Shown one piece after another: positions 33,176-41,103 of a DNA stretch of 48,817 nucleotides. Every line of letters begins with the position of its first letter. Position 1 is the stretch's first letter. Source of the stretch: Streptomyces sp. 8L (GTDB lineage Bacteria; Actinomycetota; Actinomycetes; Streptomycetales; Streptomycetaceae); NCBI RefSeq assembly GCF_020176795.1, contig NZ_JAIUKE010000030.1, positions 1 through 48,817 on the forward strand, in the 5' to 3' direction. The notes below the pieces were generated by a model. It was not told the origin of the DNA. It saw only the letters and a list, made by a program, of their open reading frames with translations, and ran no database searches. The position numbers and the translations under genes are program-made.

Positions 33176-33264
33176 GTGCTTCGAGGCACGTACGGGAATG
33201 ATCCGCCGGCGCGGCGGTGGTGTGCTGAACACACATCAACCGGCCCTCCCGAAGGAGCGATCCC

Positions 33265-34410
33265 GTGTCCCCCGACGAAGCCCACGCCTCCGCAGGCAGC
33301 CCAGCAGGCGGCCCCGCGGTCCGTACGCCCCAGCCGGCCGCGCCCCTCGGGGCCGGCCAGGACCAGTGGCCCGGCCGGCCTCCCACCGACCGGACCCGAC
33401 CGGACCCGGTCCACACCGGCCGGCCCGGCTCGCCCTCCTCCGGGCGGGGAGCCTCCGGCTCCGGACTGCGCGGCAGCCTCCGGCGCCGCCCGCTGCTCTG
33501 GTTCTTCCTGCTCGCCTTCTCACTGAGCTGGGCGGCCTGGACCCCGTACGTGCTGTCGGAGAACGGCCTCGGCGTATGGCACTTCACGTTTCCCGGAGGC
33601 CGCGGCGGAAGCCAGCTGACCGGTGTGCTGCCCGGCGCCTATCTCGGCCCGATCGCCTCCGCGCTCCTGCTGACCTGGCTCACGGAGGGGCGCCGGGGAC
33701 TTCGGGCCTGGGGCCGGCGCATGACCAGGTTCCGGCTCAGCCCGCTCTGGTACGTCGCCGTGCTCCTCGCCGTGCCAGCGGCGCTGACCATCGCGGGGAC
33801 CGCCCTGGGCGACCGCGCACCCGCCCTGCCGACCCTCGCGGTCCTGACGGCCTATCTGCCGGGCCTGGTCCTTCAGTTGATCACCACAGGGCTCGCCGAG
33901 GAGCCCGGCTGGCGGGAGTTCGCCATGCCGCGCGCCCAGGAGCGGTACGGCCCGCTGCCCGCCACCCTCCTGGTCGGTGTGCTGTGGGGCGCCTGGCACC
34001 TGCCGCTGTTCCTCACCGAATGGGGCGGCGGCCCCCACGTACAGCCCGCCAAGGTGGGGGCGTTCCTCGCCACGACGCTCTGCTTCAGCTTCGCGATGAC
34101 CTGGGTCTTCAACCGGTCCGGCGAGAGCATGCCGCTCGTGATGCTCATGCACACGAGTGTGAACAACTTCTTCTCCGTCGCCTGGACGGGCATGTTTCCC
34201 CGGCTCACCGATGACGACACCACCTACGCCTTCCTCCTGGCGTCGATGGCGGGGGCGCTCCTCGTCCTCGTCCTGACCCGGGGCCGGCTCGGATACCGCC
34301 CGGCCGACGCCGTCGACCCGCTCGACGCCGTCGACGCCCTCTCCGCCGTCGACGCGCCGACGGGCGGCAGCGCTAGCTCCCGGCGAGGACGGCGCCTCCA
34401 TCGACGGTGA
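33265..34410 (+). CDS. CPBP family intramembrane glutamic endopeptidase
   Basis: A 381-residue membrane protein of the CPBP (CAAX protease/bacteriocin-processing, Abi) family. A Pro/Gly-rich cytoplasmic N-terminus of about 70 residues precedes roughly eight hydrophobic helices. The catalytic signature is present: the Glu-Glu pair and Arg in TTGLAEEPGWREFAMP (about 208-222), His in LWGAWHLPLFLTEW, and the HxxxN-type motif MLMHTSVNNFFS. GTG 33265 has GAAGGAG seven bases upstream. The C-terminus (repeating AVD units) overlaps the 3' end of the convergent SDR gene by 38 bp. It follows a two-component system and shares its inverted-repeat site, suggesting regulated proteolysis or immunity at the membrane. 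Confidence 0.88.
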   Translation: MSPDEAHASAGSPAGGPAVRTPQPAAPLGAGQDQWPGRPPTDRTRPDPVHTGRPGSPSSGRGASGSGLRGSLRRRPLLWFFLLAFSLSWAAWTPYVLSENGLGVWHFTFPGGRGGSQLTGVLPGAYLGPIASALLLTWLTEGRRGLRAWGRRMTRFRLSPLWYVAVLLAVPAALTIAGTALGDRAPALPTLAVLTAYLPGLVLQLITTGLAEEPGWREFAMPRAQERYGPLPATLLVGVLWGAWHLPLFLTEWGGGPHVQPAKVGAFLATTLCFSFAMTWVFNRSGESMPLVMLMHTSVNNFFSVAWTGMFPRLTDDDTTYAFLLASMAGALLVLVLTRGRLGYRPADAVDPLDAVDALSAVDAPTGGSASSRRGRRLHRR

Positions 34411-35098
34411 GCACCGTTCCGGTGACGAACGGGTTCTCCATCAGATACAGGTGCGCCGCGGCTATCTGGTCCGCTTCCCCGATCGACTTGGTGAGCGTCC
34501 TGCCGGCGAGGGCGGTGAACAGCGCCGCGCGCTGCGGCTCCGGAACCGGGTCCCACAGCGGCGTGCGGATCGCGCCCGGCCGGACCGCGTTGACCCGGAT
34601 CGGGGCGAGCTCGGCGGCCAGCCCTCGCGTCAGGCCCTCAAGGGCGGCGGCGGCGCCCGCGGCGAGCGCCGTCCCGGCCGCAGGGCGAACCGCGACCGTC
34701 CCGGACGTCAGCACGATCGAGCCGCCCGGCCGCACCCGCCGTGCCGCGTGCTTGACCGCGGCGACCGCTCCCCAGAAGCGGACCTCGAACAGGTCACGGG
34801 CGCCGCCGAGCGGCAGGTCCGCCAGCGGCTGCGGGCGCACCGCGTCCCCGGCCGTGTACACCAGGTGATCGAGCTCGCCGACGCGGTCGAACAGGGCGGC
34901 GACCTCGGCCTCCTCGCGGGTGTTGACGACGACGCCGTCACACCTGTCGGGCAACTCCGCGAGGGCGGCCTTCAGCCGGCCCTCGTCGCTCGACGCGATC
35001 GTGACGGCCGCTCCGGCCGCCGCCGCGGCGCGGGCCGCGGCCAGGCCCATCCCCGAGCTGCCGCCGACGATGACGATGCGCTGGCCTGAAAGATCCAT
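34373..35098 (-). CDS. SDR family oxidoreductase lacking the YxxxK motif
   Basis: A 241-residue short-chain dehydrogenase-like protein. The cofactor loop GGSSGMGLAAARA is classical, as are TIASSDEGRL, VYTAGDAVRPQPL and the C-terminal PFVTGTVLTVDGGAVL. Where the catalytic YxxxK should follow SGTVAVRPAAG the sequence reads TALAAGAAAALEGLTRGLA, with neither Tyr nor Lys. It either uses another mechanism or has lost classical activity. ATG 35098 has GAGGAG nine bases upstream on the minus strand; a GTG three codons earlier abuts that site and is unlikely. It is divergent from a TetR regulator, with two strong palindromes between, and is the obvious TetR target. Confidence 0.88.
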   Translation of the reverse strand: MDLSGQRIVIVGGSSGMGLAAARAAAAAGAAVTIASSDEGRLKAALAELPDRCDGVVVNTREEAEVAALFDRVGELDHLVYTAGDAVRPQPLADLPLGGARDLFEVRFWGAVAAVKHAARRVRPGGSIVLTSGTVAVRPAAGTALAAGAAAALEGLTRGLAAELAPIRVNAVRPGAIRTPLWDPVPEPQRAALFTALAGRTLTKSIGEADQIAAAHLYLMENPFVTGTVLTVDGGAVLAGS

Positions 35099-35123
35099 GG
35101 TGCCCACTCCTCTGCCTCGGACA

Positions 35124-35146
35124 GTGATGACTCACTGAGTCATCAC
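35124..35146. promoter_or_regulatory. TetR operator 1 (perfect palindrome)
   Basis: GTGATGACTCA and its exact inverse complement flank a single C at 35135: an 11-bp perfect inverted repeat, 26 bp upstream of the SDR start. Confidence 0.8.
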
Positions 35147-35161
35147 CATAGCAGGGATGGC

Positions 35162-35179
35162 GACTCACTGAGTCATCAC
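35162..35179. promoter_or_regulatory. TetR operator 2
   Basis: The 13-bp core GACTCACTGAGTC is identical to operator 1 and extends rightward with ATCAC. Centre-to-centre distance from operator 1 is 33 bp, about three helical turns. It lies just before the TetR start, implying autoregulation. Confidence 0.8.
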
Positions 35180-35195
35180 TGTTAGGATGGCGGGC

Positions 35196-35786
35196 ATGCC
35201 ACGATGGGACCCCCGCGCCGAAGACCGGCTCCGCGAGGCAGCGCTGGAGCTGTTCCTGGAGCGTGGGTACGAGAACGTCACCGTCGCGGAGATCACCGAG
35301 CGGGCCGGGCTGACCCGGCGCTCGTTCTCCCGTTACTTCGCGGACAAGCGGGACGTGCTGTTCGCCGAATCCGAGCAGCTTCCGCTCGCCCTCGCACACT
35401 CCGTCCGGCACGCCGACGAGTCCTGCTCGCCCTTCGAGGCGCTCCTGACCGCCCTCGGGGACGCCGCGGGCGCCCTGGCCGACCAGGCCCCGCTCGCCGC
35501 GCAGCGGCGCGCGATCGTCCAAGCCAGCCCGGAGCTGCAAGAAAGAGGGCGGACCAAGTTCGCCGCCGTGACCGACGCGGTGGCGGGCGCCCTGCGCGAC
35601 AGAGGCGCCGCCGAGTCGGAGGCGGTGCTGCTCGCGGAGGTCGGCGCCGCCATCTTCCGCAGCGCGTTCCAGCGCTGGACCGATCGGCCGGACGACGCCG
35701 GCCTGCCGGCCCGCATCCGTGAGGCGACCGCCGAACTCGCCGCCGGTCTTGGCACGGTGGACTTCCCCGAGCCGCCCCGCACGTGA
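35196..35786 (+). CDS. TetR family transcriptional regulator (SDR gene repressor)
   Basis: A 196-residue TetR regulator. The helix-turn-helix is clear in REAALELFLERGYENVTVAE, ITERAGLTRRSFSRYFADKR and the following helix. The ligand domain is of ordinary length and I cannot assign a ligand. I choose ATG 35196 (MPRWDPRAED), with GGATGG seven bases upstream, over ATG 35187 three codons earlier, which has no ribosome binding site. It is divergent from the SDR gene with twin operators between, the standard layout for a local repressor that also controls itself. Confidence 0.9.
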   Translation: MPRWDPRAEDRLREAALELFLERGYENVTVAEITERAGLTRRSFSRYFADKRDVLFAESEQLPLALAHSVRHADESCSPFEALLTALGDAAGALADQAPLAAQRRAIVQASPELQERGRTKFAAVTDAVAGALRDRGAAESEAVLLAEVGAAIFRSAFQRWTDRPDDAGLPARIREATAELAAGLGTVDFPEPPRT

Positions 35787-35869
35787 CGCGATGACCGTGC
35801 GCGGATGAGTGCTACGCGATGACCGCGCATGGATGAGTGTTACGCGATGACCGCGCGCGGATGAGCGCT
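35786..35869. repeat. 28-bp tandem repeat, three units
   Basis: Units 35786-35813, 35814-35841 and 35842-35869 each begin ACGCGATGACCG and end with a GGATGAG-type segment, differing at a few positions. It starts at the TetR stop codon. About 190 bp of GC-rich sequence without a recognisable gene follows. Confidence 0.9.
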
Positions 35870-36059
35870 GCGTGCGGATCGCTTGGCCGGGCGCCGAGCG
35901 GGCCGCGCGGCCGGGCGCCAGTCCGCGGGCGGCGTCCGCGGCCTCCGCGTCTTCCGCGTCGGGGGGCAGGGGCGACCTCCGGGACCTCCGTACGGACGGG
36001 CCCCGCGACCTCCCTGCCCACGCGGCTGACGCGCCCCGGTCCGGCTCCGGAGCGTCCAC

Positions 36060-36479
36060 GAGCGCCTGGCAGCCACCAGGGAGACCCGCTGGCCTTCGAG
36101 GACCAACGCCACCAGGGGAGCCACGAGCACGGCGCAGCCCACCGCGACTGCACCCGCTGTCCGCCCCAGCGCCCAGTAGGCCCCTGGCCAGGCCCCTGGC
36201 CGATGAACACCCCCGCGATGACGCCGAAGACGACCCGTACGGCATTCGTCCCGCGACCGTCCTGCTGGATGTTCAGCGCGACCACTGTGGCGATCGGGGC
36301 AAACACCGGCACGTAGTGGTCGAACAGGTTGCCGGCCACCCACCAGGACAGACCACCGCCACCGCCTGCTGCGCGACCGGCCAGAGCCGATCGCGGACCC
36401 GACGCCACGCCTCGTCGGCCCCCGCGCGTACCACTCCGGCCCGCCTCTGCCCATACCCCGCCGCTCTTGGCCGGATCAC
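36060..36479 (-). pseudogene. Decayed FUSC-family (aromatic acid exporter-like) gene
   Basis: Consecutive pieces of a FUSC-family membrane protein appear in three minus-strand frames. Frame 1 from GTG 36479 reads through EAWRRVRDRLWPVAQQAVA. Near 36355-36365 the homology jumps to a second frame: GLSWWVAGNLFDHYVPVFAP, IATVVALNIQQDGRGTNAVR and VVFGVIAGVFIGQ. Near 36180-36200, at an exact 12-bp duplication of AGGCCCCTGGCC, it jumps to a third: AYWALGRTAGAVAVG and LVALVLEGQRVSLVAA. Similarity then stops, so the C-terminal half is missing. At least two frameshifts plus truncation mean no functional product. Confidence 0.75.
36178..36201. repeat. 12-bp duplication at the FUSC pseudogene frameshift
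   Basis: AGGCCCCTGGCC is present twice in tandem (36178-36189 and 36190-36201) where the reading frame of the pseudogene changes. Confidence 0.75.
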
Positions 36480-36622
36480 GTATCACAGAGGCGCGCGTCC
36501 CCGCAGGTCCGGCCTGCCGGAATGCGGCCGAAGAGCCCAGTGCCTTCCCTCGCTCCAGGGAAATACGCGACGTGTGTGTGGGGTCGGCCGGAGCCGAGGC
36601 TAGGGATCGCATCGTGCGCAAT

Positions 36623-36805
36623 GTGAGCGGCGAGCAGTACCGCCTGACGGCGGACGACTGCCGGGCCGCGGTCACGGAGACGGTCGGCGGGCTGCGCGAA
36701 CTCGCCCACCGAGGTGAGCCACTGATTTTGTCTTATGCCTCGGACGAGGTGGCTCCGGCCGCGTTCGGCCGGCCACTCATCCCCTGGCCACCGACATCCA
36801 CCTGA
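36623..36805 (+). CDS. Small hypothetical protein, uncertain
   Basis: A possible 60-residue product from GTG 36623 (MSGEQYRLTADDCRAAVTET, then VGGLRELAHRGEPLILSYAS). It is hydrophilic, with a helical first half and a Pro/Trp-containing end. I do not recognise a family. In-frame GTG 36614 is also possible. It could be the N-terminal remnant of a larger gene, given the pseudogene next door and the abrupt end. The surrounding 36480-36887 shows nothing else. Confidence 0.35.
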   Translation: MSGEQYRLTADDCRAAVTETVGGLRELAHRGEPLILSYASDEVAPAAFGRPLIPWPPTST

Positions 36806-36887
36806 TCCTCCTGAAGCCCGGCGGGGCGTACTCCGGCTCCTGGGACTCCATGGCCGTTCCGACCATCTTCGCAGCTAAGGACACGAC

Positions 36888-38327
36888 ATGGTCCAGGGAT
36901 TCTCGCGGGAGCCCGGCACACACGGACCGCTCACCGCGGCCACGCCGACCGGGCTCCGCAAGATCACATGGTGGGCGGCGGCCATCGCCATGGGCGGGTT
37001 CCTCTTCGGCTTCGACACCGGCGTGGTGTCGGGCGCCCTGCTCTACATCCGCAGGGACTTCGACCTCAATTCCTTCCAGCAGGGCAGCGTCGTCAGCGTG
37101 CTGCTGATCGGCGCAGTCATCGGCGCCATGGGCTCCGGGAGGCTTGCCGACCGCTGGGGCCGACGCCGGCTGCTCGGCGCCGCCGGAGCGGTGTTTCTGG
37201 CGGGCACGGCGGTCGCGGTGTTCGCCAACGGCTACGGGATGCTCCTGGCGGCGCGGATCGTGCTCGGCTTGGCGGTGGGCACGGTCTCCGCCCTCGTACC
37301 GGTGTACTTGTCGGAGATCTCGCCGACCGCCGTCCGCGGCCGCCTGCTGACCATGAACCAGCTGATGATCACGGTAGGCATCCTGGTGGCGTACCTGGTG
37401 AACATGGCGTTCACCGGCGGGGGCCACTGGCGTTCGATGTTCGCGTGCGGCGCCGTGCCGGCCGCGATTCTCGTCGCGGCCTCCCGATGGTTCCTGCCGG
37501 AGTCCCCGCAATGGCAGATCGCGAACGGCAGGGCCGACCTGGCCAGGCGGACGATCGCCTCCGTGGCTGACGAGGCCACCGCGGACCGGCTGGTGGCCCG
37601 CGCCCAGCAGCGCATCAAGAACGAGAGGCAGTCCCTGGAGGAGGGCGGCGGCCGACGGCTGTGGGCCCCGGACGTACGCCCGGCCCTGATCGTGGGCCTG
37701 ACGCTGGCCGTCGTCCAGCAGTTCGGCGGCATTAACACGATCATCTACTATGCGCCGACGATCATCGAGAAATCCGGTCTCAGCGCGTCCAATTCCATCG
37801 TCTACTCAGTGGCCATCGGCGTGATCAATCTCGTCATGACACTAGTGGCCATCAAACTGGTCGACCGCCTCGGCCGACGCCCGATGGCCCTCATCTCGCT
37901 GGGCGTGATGGCCGCCTTTGTCTTCCTCCTCGGCCTGGCCTTCGTGGCCGGTCTGAGTTCGGGTCTGACGCTGCTCTTCATGGTCGTCTACATCGCCGCG
38001 TTCGCCGGTGGCCTCGGACCAGTGTTCTGGACACTGATCGGCGAGATTTTCCCACCAGCGGTGCGAGCTCAGGGTTCCAGCGCCTCCACCGGAGTCAACT
38101 GGGTGGCCAACTTCCTCGTCAGCCTCGGCTTCCTACCGCTGGCGGACGCCATCGGGCAGGGCGAAACGTTCTGGATCTTTGCCGGGATCTGCGTGCTGGC
38201 CTTCCTTTTCATCGGCCGTTTCGTGCCGGAGACCCGCAAGCGCGACCCGGAGCAGATCCAACGGGACCTGAACCACCGCTTCGGCCGTGCAGAGCCGGAG
38301 GCCCCGAGCGGCACGAGTACTCCCTGA
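36888..38327 (+). CDS. Sugar porter family MFS transporter
   Basis: A 479-residue sugar/H+ symporter of the XylE/GLUT type with 12 membrane helices. Signatures are GGFLFGFDTGVVSGALLYIR in helix 1, GRLADRWGRRRLL in loop 2-3, RIVLGLAVGTVSALVPVYLS plus EISPTAVRGRLLTMNQL after helix 4-5, PESPQW, the helix 7 motif QQFGGINTIIYYAP, DRLGRRPM in loop 8-9, and the final PETRKR. These fix the family; the actual sugar or polyol is not deducible. ATG 36888 has AAGG 11 bases upstream. There are no catabolic genes beside it. AT-ending codons are slightly more frequent than in its neighbours, which may hint at later arrival. Confidence 0.92.
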   Translation: MVQGFSREPGTHGPLTAATPTGLRKITWWAAAIAMGGFLFGFDTGVVSGALLYIRRDFDLNSFQQGSVVSVLLIGAVIGAMGSGRLADRWGRRRLLGAAGAVFLAGTAVAVFANGYGMLLAARIVLGLAVGTVSALVPVYLSEISPTAVRGRLLTMNQLMITVGILVAYLVNMAFTGGGHWRSMFACGAVPAAILVAASRWFLPESPQWQIANGRADLARRTIASVADEATADRLVARAQQRIKNERQSLEEGGGRRLWAPDVRPALIVGLTLAVVQQFGGINTIIYYAPTIIEKSGLSASNSIVYSVAIGVINLVMTLVAIKLVDRLGRRPMALISLGVMAAFVFLLGLAFVAGLSSGLTLLFMVVYIAAFAGGLGPVFWTLIGEIFPPAVRAQGSSASTGVNWVANFLVSLGFLPLADAIGQGETFWIFAGICVLAFLFIGRFVPETRKRDPEQIQRDLNHRFGRAEPEAPSGTSTP

Positions 38328-38699
38328 CCCGTCTCGGAGCGGACGACTGCAGTCGCCCTCGACCTGAGAACGAAGCCACCTCGTATTCCCGACTCCATGC
38401 TTCCCTCCGCCGCCCTCGAAGCCCAACCGCCCTGGTGTTGAACGGCTTCTCCGGCGCCCTCCTTCGCAAGATGCCGCTGCCCGCCTTCTGGGGGAGATCG
38501 GCCTCGTACTGGACGTACTTGGCCGACTCCGACAACGCAGCATGGGGGCGCCCCCGGCCGTAGGTTGGGCGAGTGTGTGCCGGGCCTCGCGAGCCGGGCG
38601 CGACTTTGCGGACACGACCTGGTCCCTGCGCCCTCGACCCGCCACCGCGACCCGCCACCGCGACCCGCTCGCGCAGGGCGGCGGCACCCGGCGTGGACA
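38328..38699. other. Gene-free stretch between the sugar transporter and TetR genes
   Basis: I find no gene. Several frames are open because of GC content, but none shows a known domain or a good start. CGACCCGCCACCG is repeated in tandem around 38634-38668 (two and a half 13-bp units). Confidence 0.5.
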
Positions 38700-39257
38700 T
38701 CAGGTGTCCCGCCTGCGCAGTCCCGCGAGTGCCGCGTCGAGCATCGGCTGGCGGTATTCCTGGCTACCGGCGATCTTCGCGATGGCCACCACGAGATCCA
38801 GGATCTGGTCGAGGTCCAGGTCGGCGACGATCTGCCCCGCGTCCTGGGCGGCGGAGAGCAGCGGGCGGCCGGCCGCGAGCATCCGGCCCCGGCTGTCGAA
38901 GACGGGATCGGTCGTGTCGGTGTGCTCAAGCAGCCCGAGGACGACCGGCCGTTTGGTGGTGACGTACTGGAAGAACCGGCGCAGCCAGGTCGTGAGCCGG
39001 TCCCCCGGGCTGTCGCCCTCGACCGTCGCGGCGGCGGCGCAGACCTCGTCGACCTCGTCGGCGAGCAGCGCCTCAAGGAGTGCGCGGCGCGTGGCGAAGT
39101 TGCGGTACAGGGTCGCCGAGCCGACCCCGGATCTCCGGGCGATCTCGGCCATCGACGTCTCGGCCCCGGTGGCGGCGAAGGCGGTGCGTGCCGCTTCGAG
39201 GATGCGCTGACGGTTGCGTGCGGCGTCGGCCCTTTTGGAGGGCGGTTGGTCAGTCAT
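38700..39257 (-). CDS. TetR family transcriptional regulator (efflux-linked)
   Basis: A 185-residue TetR regulator. The DNA-binding domain reads RQRILEAARTAFAATGAETS, MAEIARRSGVGSATLYRNFA and TRRALLEALLADE. The C-terminal domain (EGDSPGDRLTTWLRRFFQYV onward) belongs to the type found beside multidrug exporters. The ATG at 39257 begins MTDQPPSKRADAARNRQ. It is divergent from the DHA2 transporter across 105 bp, so it very likely represses that pump in the absence of a drug-like inducer. Confidence 0.9.
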   Translation of the reverse strand: MTDQPPSKRADAARNRQRILEAARTAFAATGAETSMAEIARRSGVGSATLYRNFATRRALLEALLADEVDEVCAAAATVEGDSPGDRLTTWLRRFFQYVTTKRPVVLGLLEHTDTTDPVFDSRGRMLAAGRPLLSAAQDAGQIVADLDLDQILDLVVAIAKIAGSQEYRQPMLDAALAGLRRRDT

Positions 39258-39267
39258 TCGAGCGTCC

Positions 39268-39307
39268 TTGCATAAGTGGGCAGGGTCCCCGTATCGTCAT
39301 GTGGGCA
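39268..39307 (+). promoter_or_regulatory. Candidate promoter and repeat between TetR and DHA2 genes
   Basis: TTGCAT (39268-39273), 18 bases, then TATCGT (39292-39297) could be a housekeeping promoter for the transporter. GTGGGCA occurs at 39276-39282 and 39301-39307, a 25-bp spaced direct repeat that flanks the -10 and may be the repressor site. Confidence 0.35.
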
Positions 39308-39362
39308 CCCTCTCCGTTTCTACCCGGAGACTCTATCCAATCTGTCCGAGGACCGATCCGCC

Positions 39363-40871
39363 ATGAGCACAGCGAACCTTCCCGGGGCCACCGCGACGAC
39401 CGGTGCGCCACGTCCCGTTCACCGCCGGCTGGTGCTGGCGATCTGCTGTCTCAGCGTGGGCGTGACCGGAATCGACCTCTCCATCGTCAATGTGGCGCTC
39501 CCGTCGATCAGCAAGGACCTGCACACCTCGGTCGGCGGCCTGCAGTGGACGGTCGACGCCTACTCCCTGGTCATGGCCTGTCTGCTCGTGCTGTCCGGCT
39601 CCATGGCCGACCGCTTCGGCCGCAAACGGGTCTTCCAGCTCGGGCTTTCGCTGTTCTCCCTCGGCTCCCTCCTCTGCGGCCTGGCGCCCTGCGTCGGGTG
39701 GCTGATCGCCTTCCGCGGCCTGCAAGCGGTGGGCGGTTCGATGCTCAACCCGGTCGCGATGTCGATCATCGTCAGCGTATTCACCGACCGGCGGGAGCGG
39801 GCACGGGCGATCGGCGTGTGGGGATCAGTGATCGGGACCACCGTCGCGGCCGGACCCGTGCTCGGCGGCCTGCTGGTCAGCGGTATCGACTGGCGATCGG
39901 TGTTCTGGGTCAATGTCCCGATCGGGATCGGCGCCATCCTGCTCACCCGGCGGTTCGTCCCGGAGTCCAGGGCCGCCCGGGGCCGCGCGTTCGATCCGCC
40001 CGGCCAGGCGCTGATCATCGTCCTGTTCGCGTCGGTCATCGCCGCGACGATCGAGGGCCCCCGCCAGGGATGGGCGAACCCCTGGATCGTCGGGTTGTTC
40101 GTACTCGCCGCCCTGGCCCTCACCGGCCTGCTCATCGTGGAGCCCCGGCGGTCCGAGCCCCTGATCGACCTGCGGTTCTTCCGCAGCCCTCCGTTCTCGG
40201 GCGCGAACACGATCTCCGTCGTGATGTCGGCCGGTCTCGGCGGGTTCCTGTTCCTGAGCACCCTCTACCTCCAGGACGTCCGCCACTTCAGCCCCCTGCA
40301 CGCCGGACTGATGATCATCCCGGTGGCCGTGGGCCAAGCCGTCGCCTCCCAGCTTTCCGGACGGCTCCTCGCGTCCCGGGGCGACCGCCTCCCCCTCGTA
40401 CTGGGCGGCGCATTCCTCACTCTCGGCGGCGTGCTCCTCGTCCCCCTGACCGCGCACACCGGGAGTGGCTACCTGCTGGCCGCCTACGCCGTCTTCGGCC
40501 TCGGCGCGGGCCTGACCGGCCCACCGGTCAACCACACCGCAGTCACCGGACTGCCGCCCGACCAGGTCGGTGTCGCCGGGGCTCTCGCCGCCAGCGCCCG
40601 CCAGTTCGGCATCTCCATCGGCGTCGCCGTCACCGGCTCGATCGTGGCCGGCACCGGCACCGGCTCACTCGACTCGGGTCACGCCGCCTGGGCCGTCCTC
40701 GCGGGCTGCGGACTCGTCGCGCTCGTGCTCGGCGCCGTCTCCACCAGCGGCTGGGCCAAGGCCGCCGCCGCCCGCAACGGCGAGCGCCTCGTCATCGCGC
40801 CGGCCCCCGAATCCCAGGACCACCTTCCGCCCAGCCCGTCCGCGGGCCCCATGGAAGCGAGGAAGGAGTAA
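39363..40871 (+). CDS. DHA2 family (14-TM) MFS drug exporter
   Basis: A 502-residue 14-helix proton-driven exporter of the EmrB/QacA type. Family marks are IDLSIVNVALPSISKDLHTS in helix 1, LVLSGSMADRFGRKRVFQLG after helix 2, RGLQAVGGSMLNPVAMSIIV in helix 4 and the helix 5 motif GVWGSVIGTTVAAGPVLGGL. The C-terminus is a soluble Ala/Pro tail. It probably removes antibiotics or toxic metabolites. ATG 39363 gives MSTANLPGA. It is under a divergent TetR regulator and sits upstream of a P450 and ferredoxin on the same strand, so it could export the product or substrate of that oxidation (inference). Confidence 0.92.
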   Translation: MSTANLPGATATTGAPRPVHRRLVLAICCLSVGVTGIDLSIVNVALPSISKDLHTSVGGLQWTVDAYSLVMACLLVLSGSMADRFGRKRVFQLGLSLFSLGSLLCGLAPCVGWLIAFRGLQAVGGSMLNPVAMSIIVSVFTDRRERARAIGVWGSVIGTTVAAGPVLGGLLVSGIDWRSVFWVNVPIGIGAILLTRRFVPESRAARGRAFDPPGQALIIVLFASVIAATIEGPRQGWANPWIVGLFVLAALALTGLLIVEPRRSEPLIDLRFFRSPPFSGANTISVVMSAGLGGFLFLSTLYLQDVRHFSPLHAGLMIIPVAVGQAVASQLSGRLLASRGDRLPLVLGGAFLTLGGVLLVPLTAHTGSGYLLAAYAVFGLGAGLTGPPVNHTAVTGLPPDQVGVAGALAASARQFGISIGVAVTGSIVAGTGTGSLDSGHAAWAVLAGCGLVALVLGAVSTSGWAKAAAARNGERLVIAPAPESQDHLPPSPSAGPMEARKE

Positions 40872-40946
40872 CGCGGCGCCGTCCACGGCCATCGGCCCCG
40901 TGCCCGCGGGGATGAGGAAGTCGCCATACAGATGGCCAGTCCTTCG

Positions 40947-41051
40947 ATGCCCGGTCTCTCAATCCCCGGCTCTTCGATGCCCGGTCTCTCAATCCCCGGT
41001 CCCGCGATGCCCGGTCCCTCGGCGTCCGGTCCCTCGATGTCCGGCCGGCCA
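40947..41051. repeat. 15-bp minisatellite between the exporter and P450 genes
   Basis: Seven units in exact 15-bp register: ATGCCCGGTCTCTCA at 40947 and 40977, ATCCCCGGCTCTTCG at 40962, ATCCCCGGTCCCGCG at 40992, then ATGCCCGGTCCCTCG, GCGTCCGGTCCCTCG and ATGTCCGGCCGGCCA to 41051. It occupies about half of the 232-bp gap. Confidence 0.92.
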
Positions 41052-41103
41052 CGCCCCATCAGGTGCCGACGGAATTCATCCAGTCGTACTGCGAGGTAAT
41101 CCC

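Noticed and set aside
34373..34410. The 38-bp overlap of CPBP and SDR 3' ends considered as an error.
   Set aside because: Both C-termini are plausible (the SDR keeps its VTGTVLTVDGG end), and convergent overlaps of this size are common.
38209..38700. A minus-strand frame containing SESAKYVQYEADLPQKAGSG in the gap before the TetR gene.
   Set aside because: No family recognised, no convincing start, and mostly Arg/Gly/Ala sequence elsewhere in the frame.
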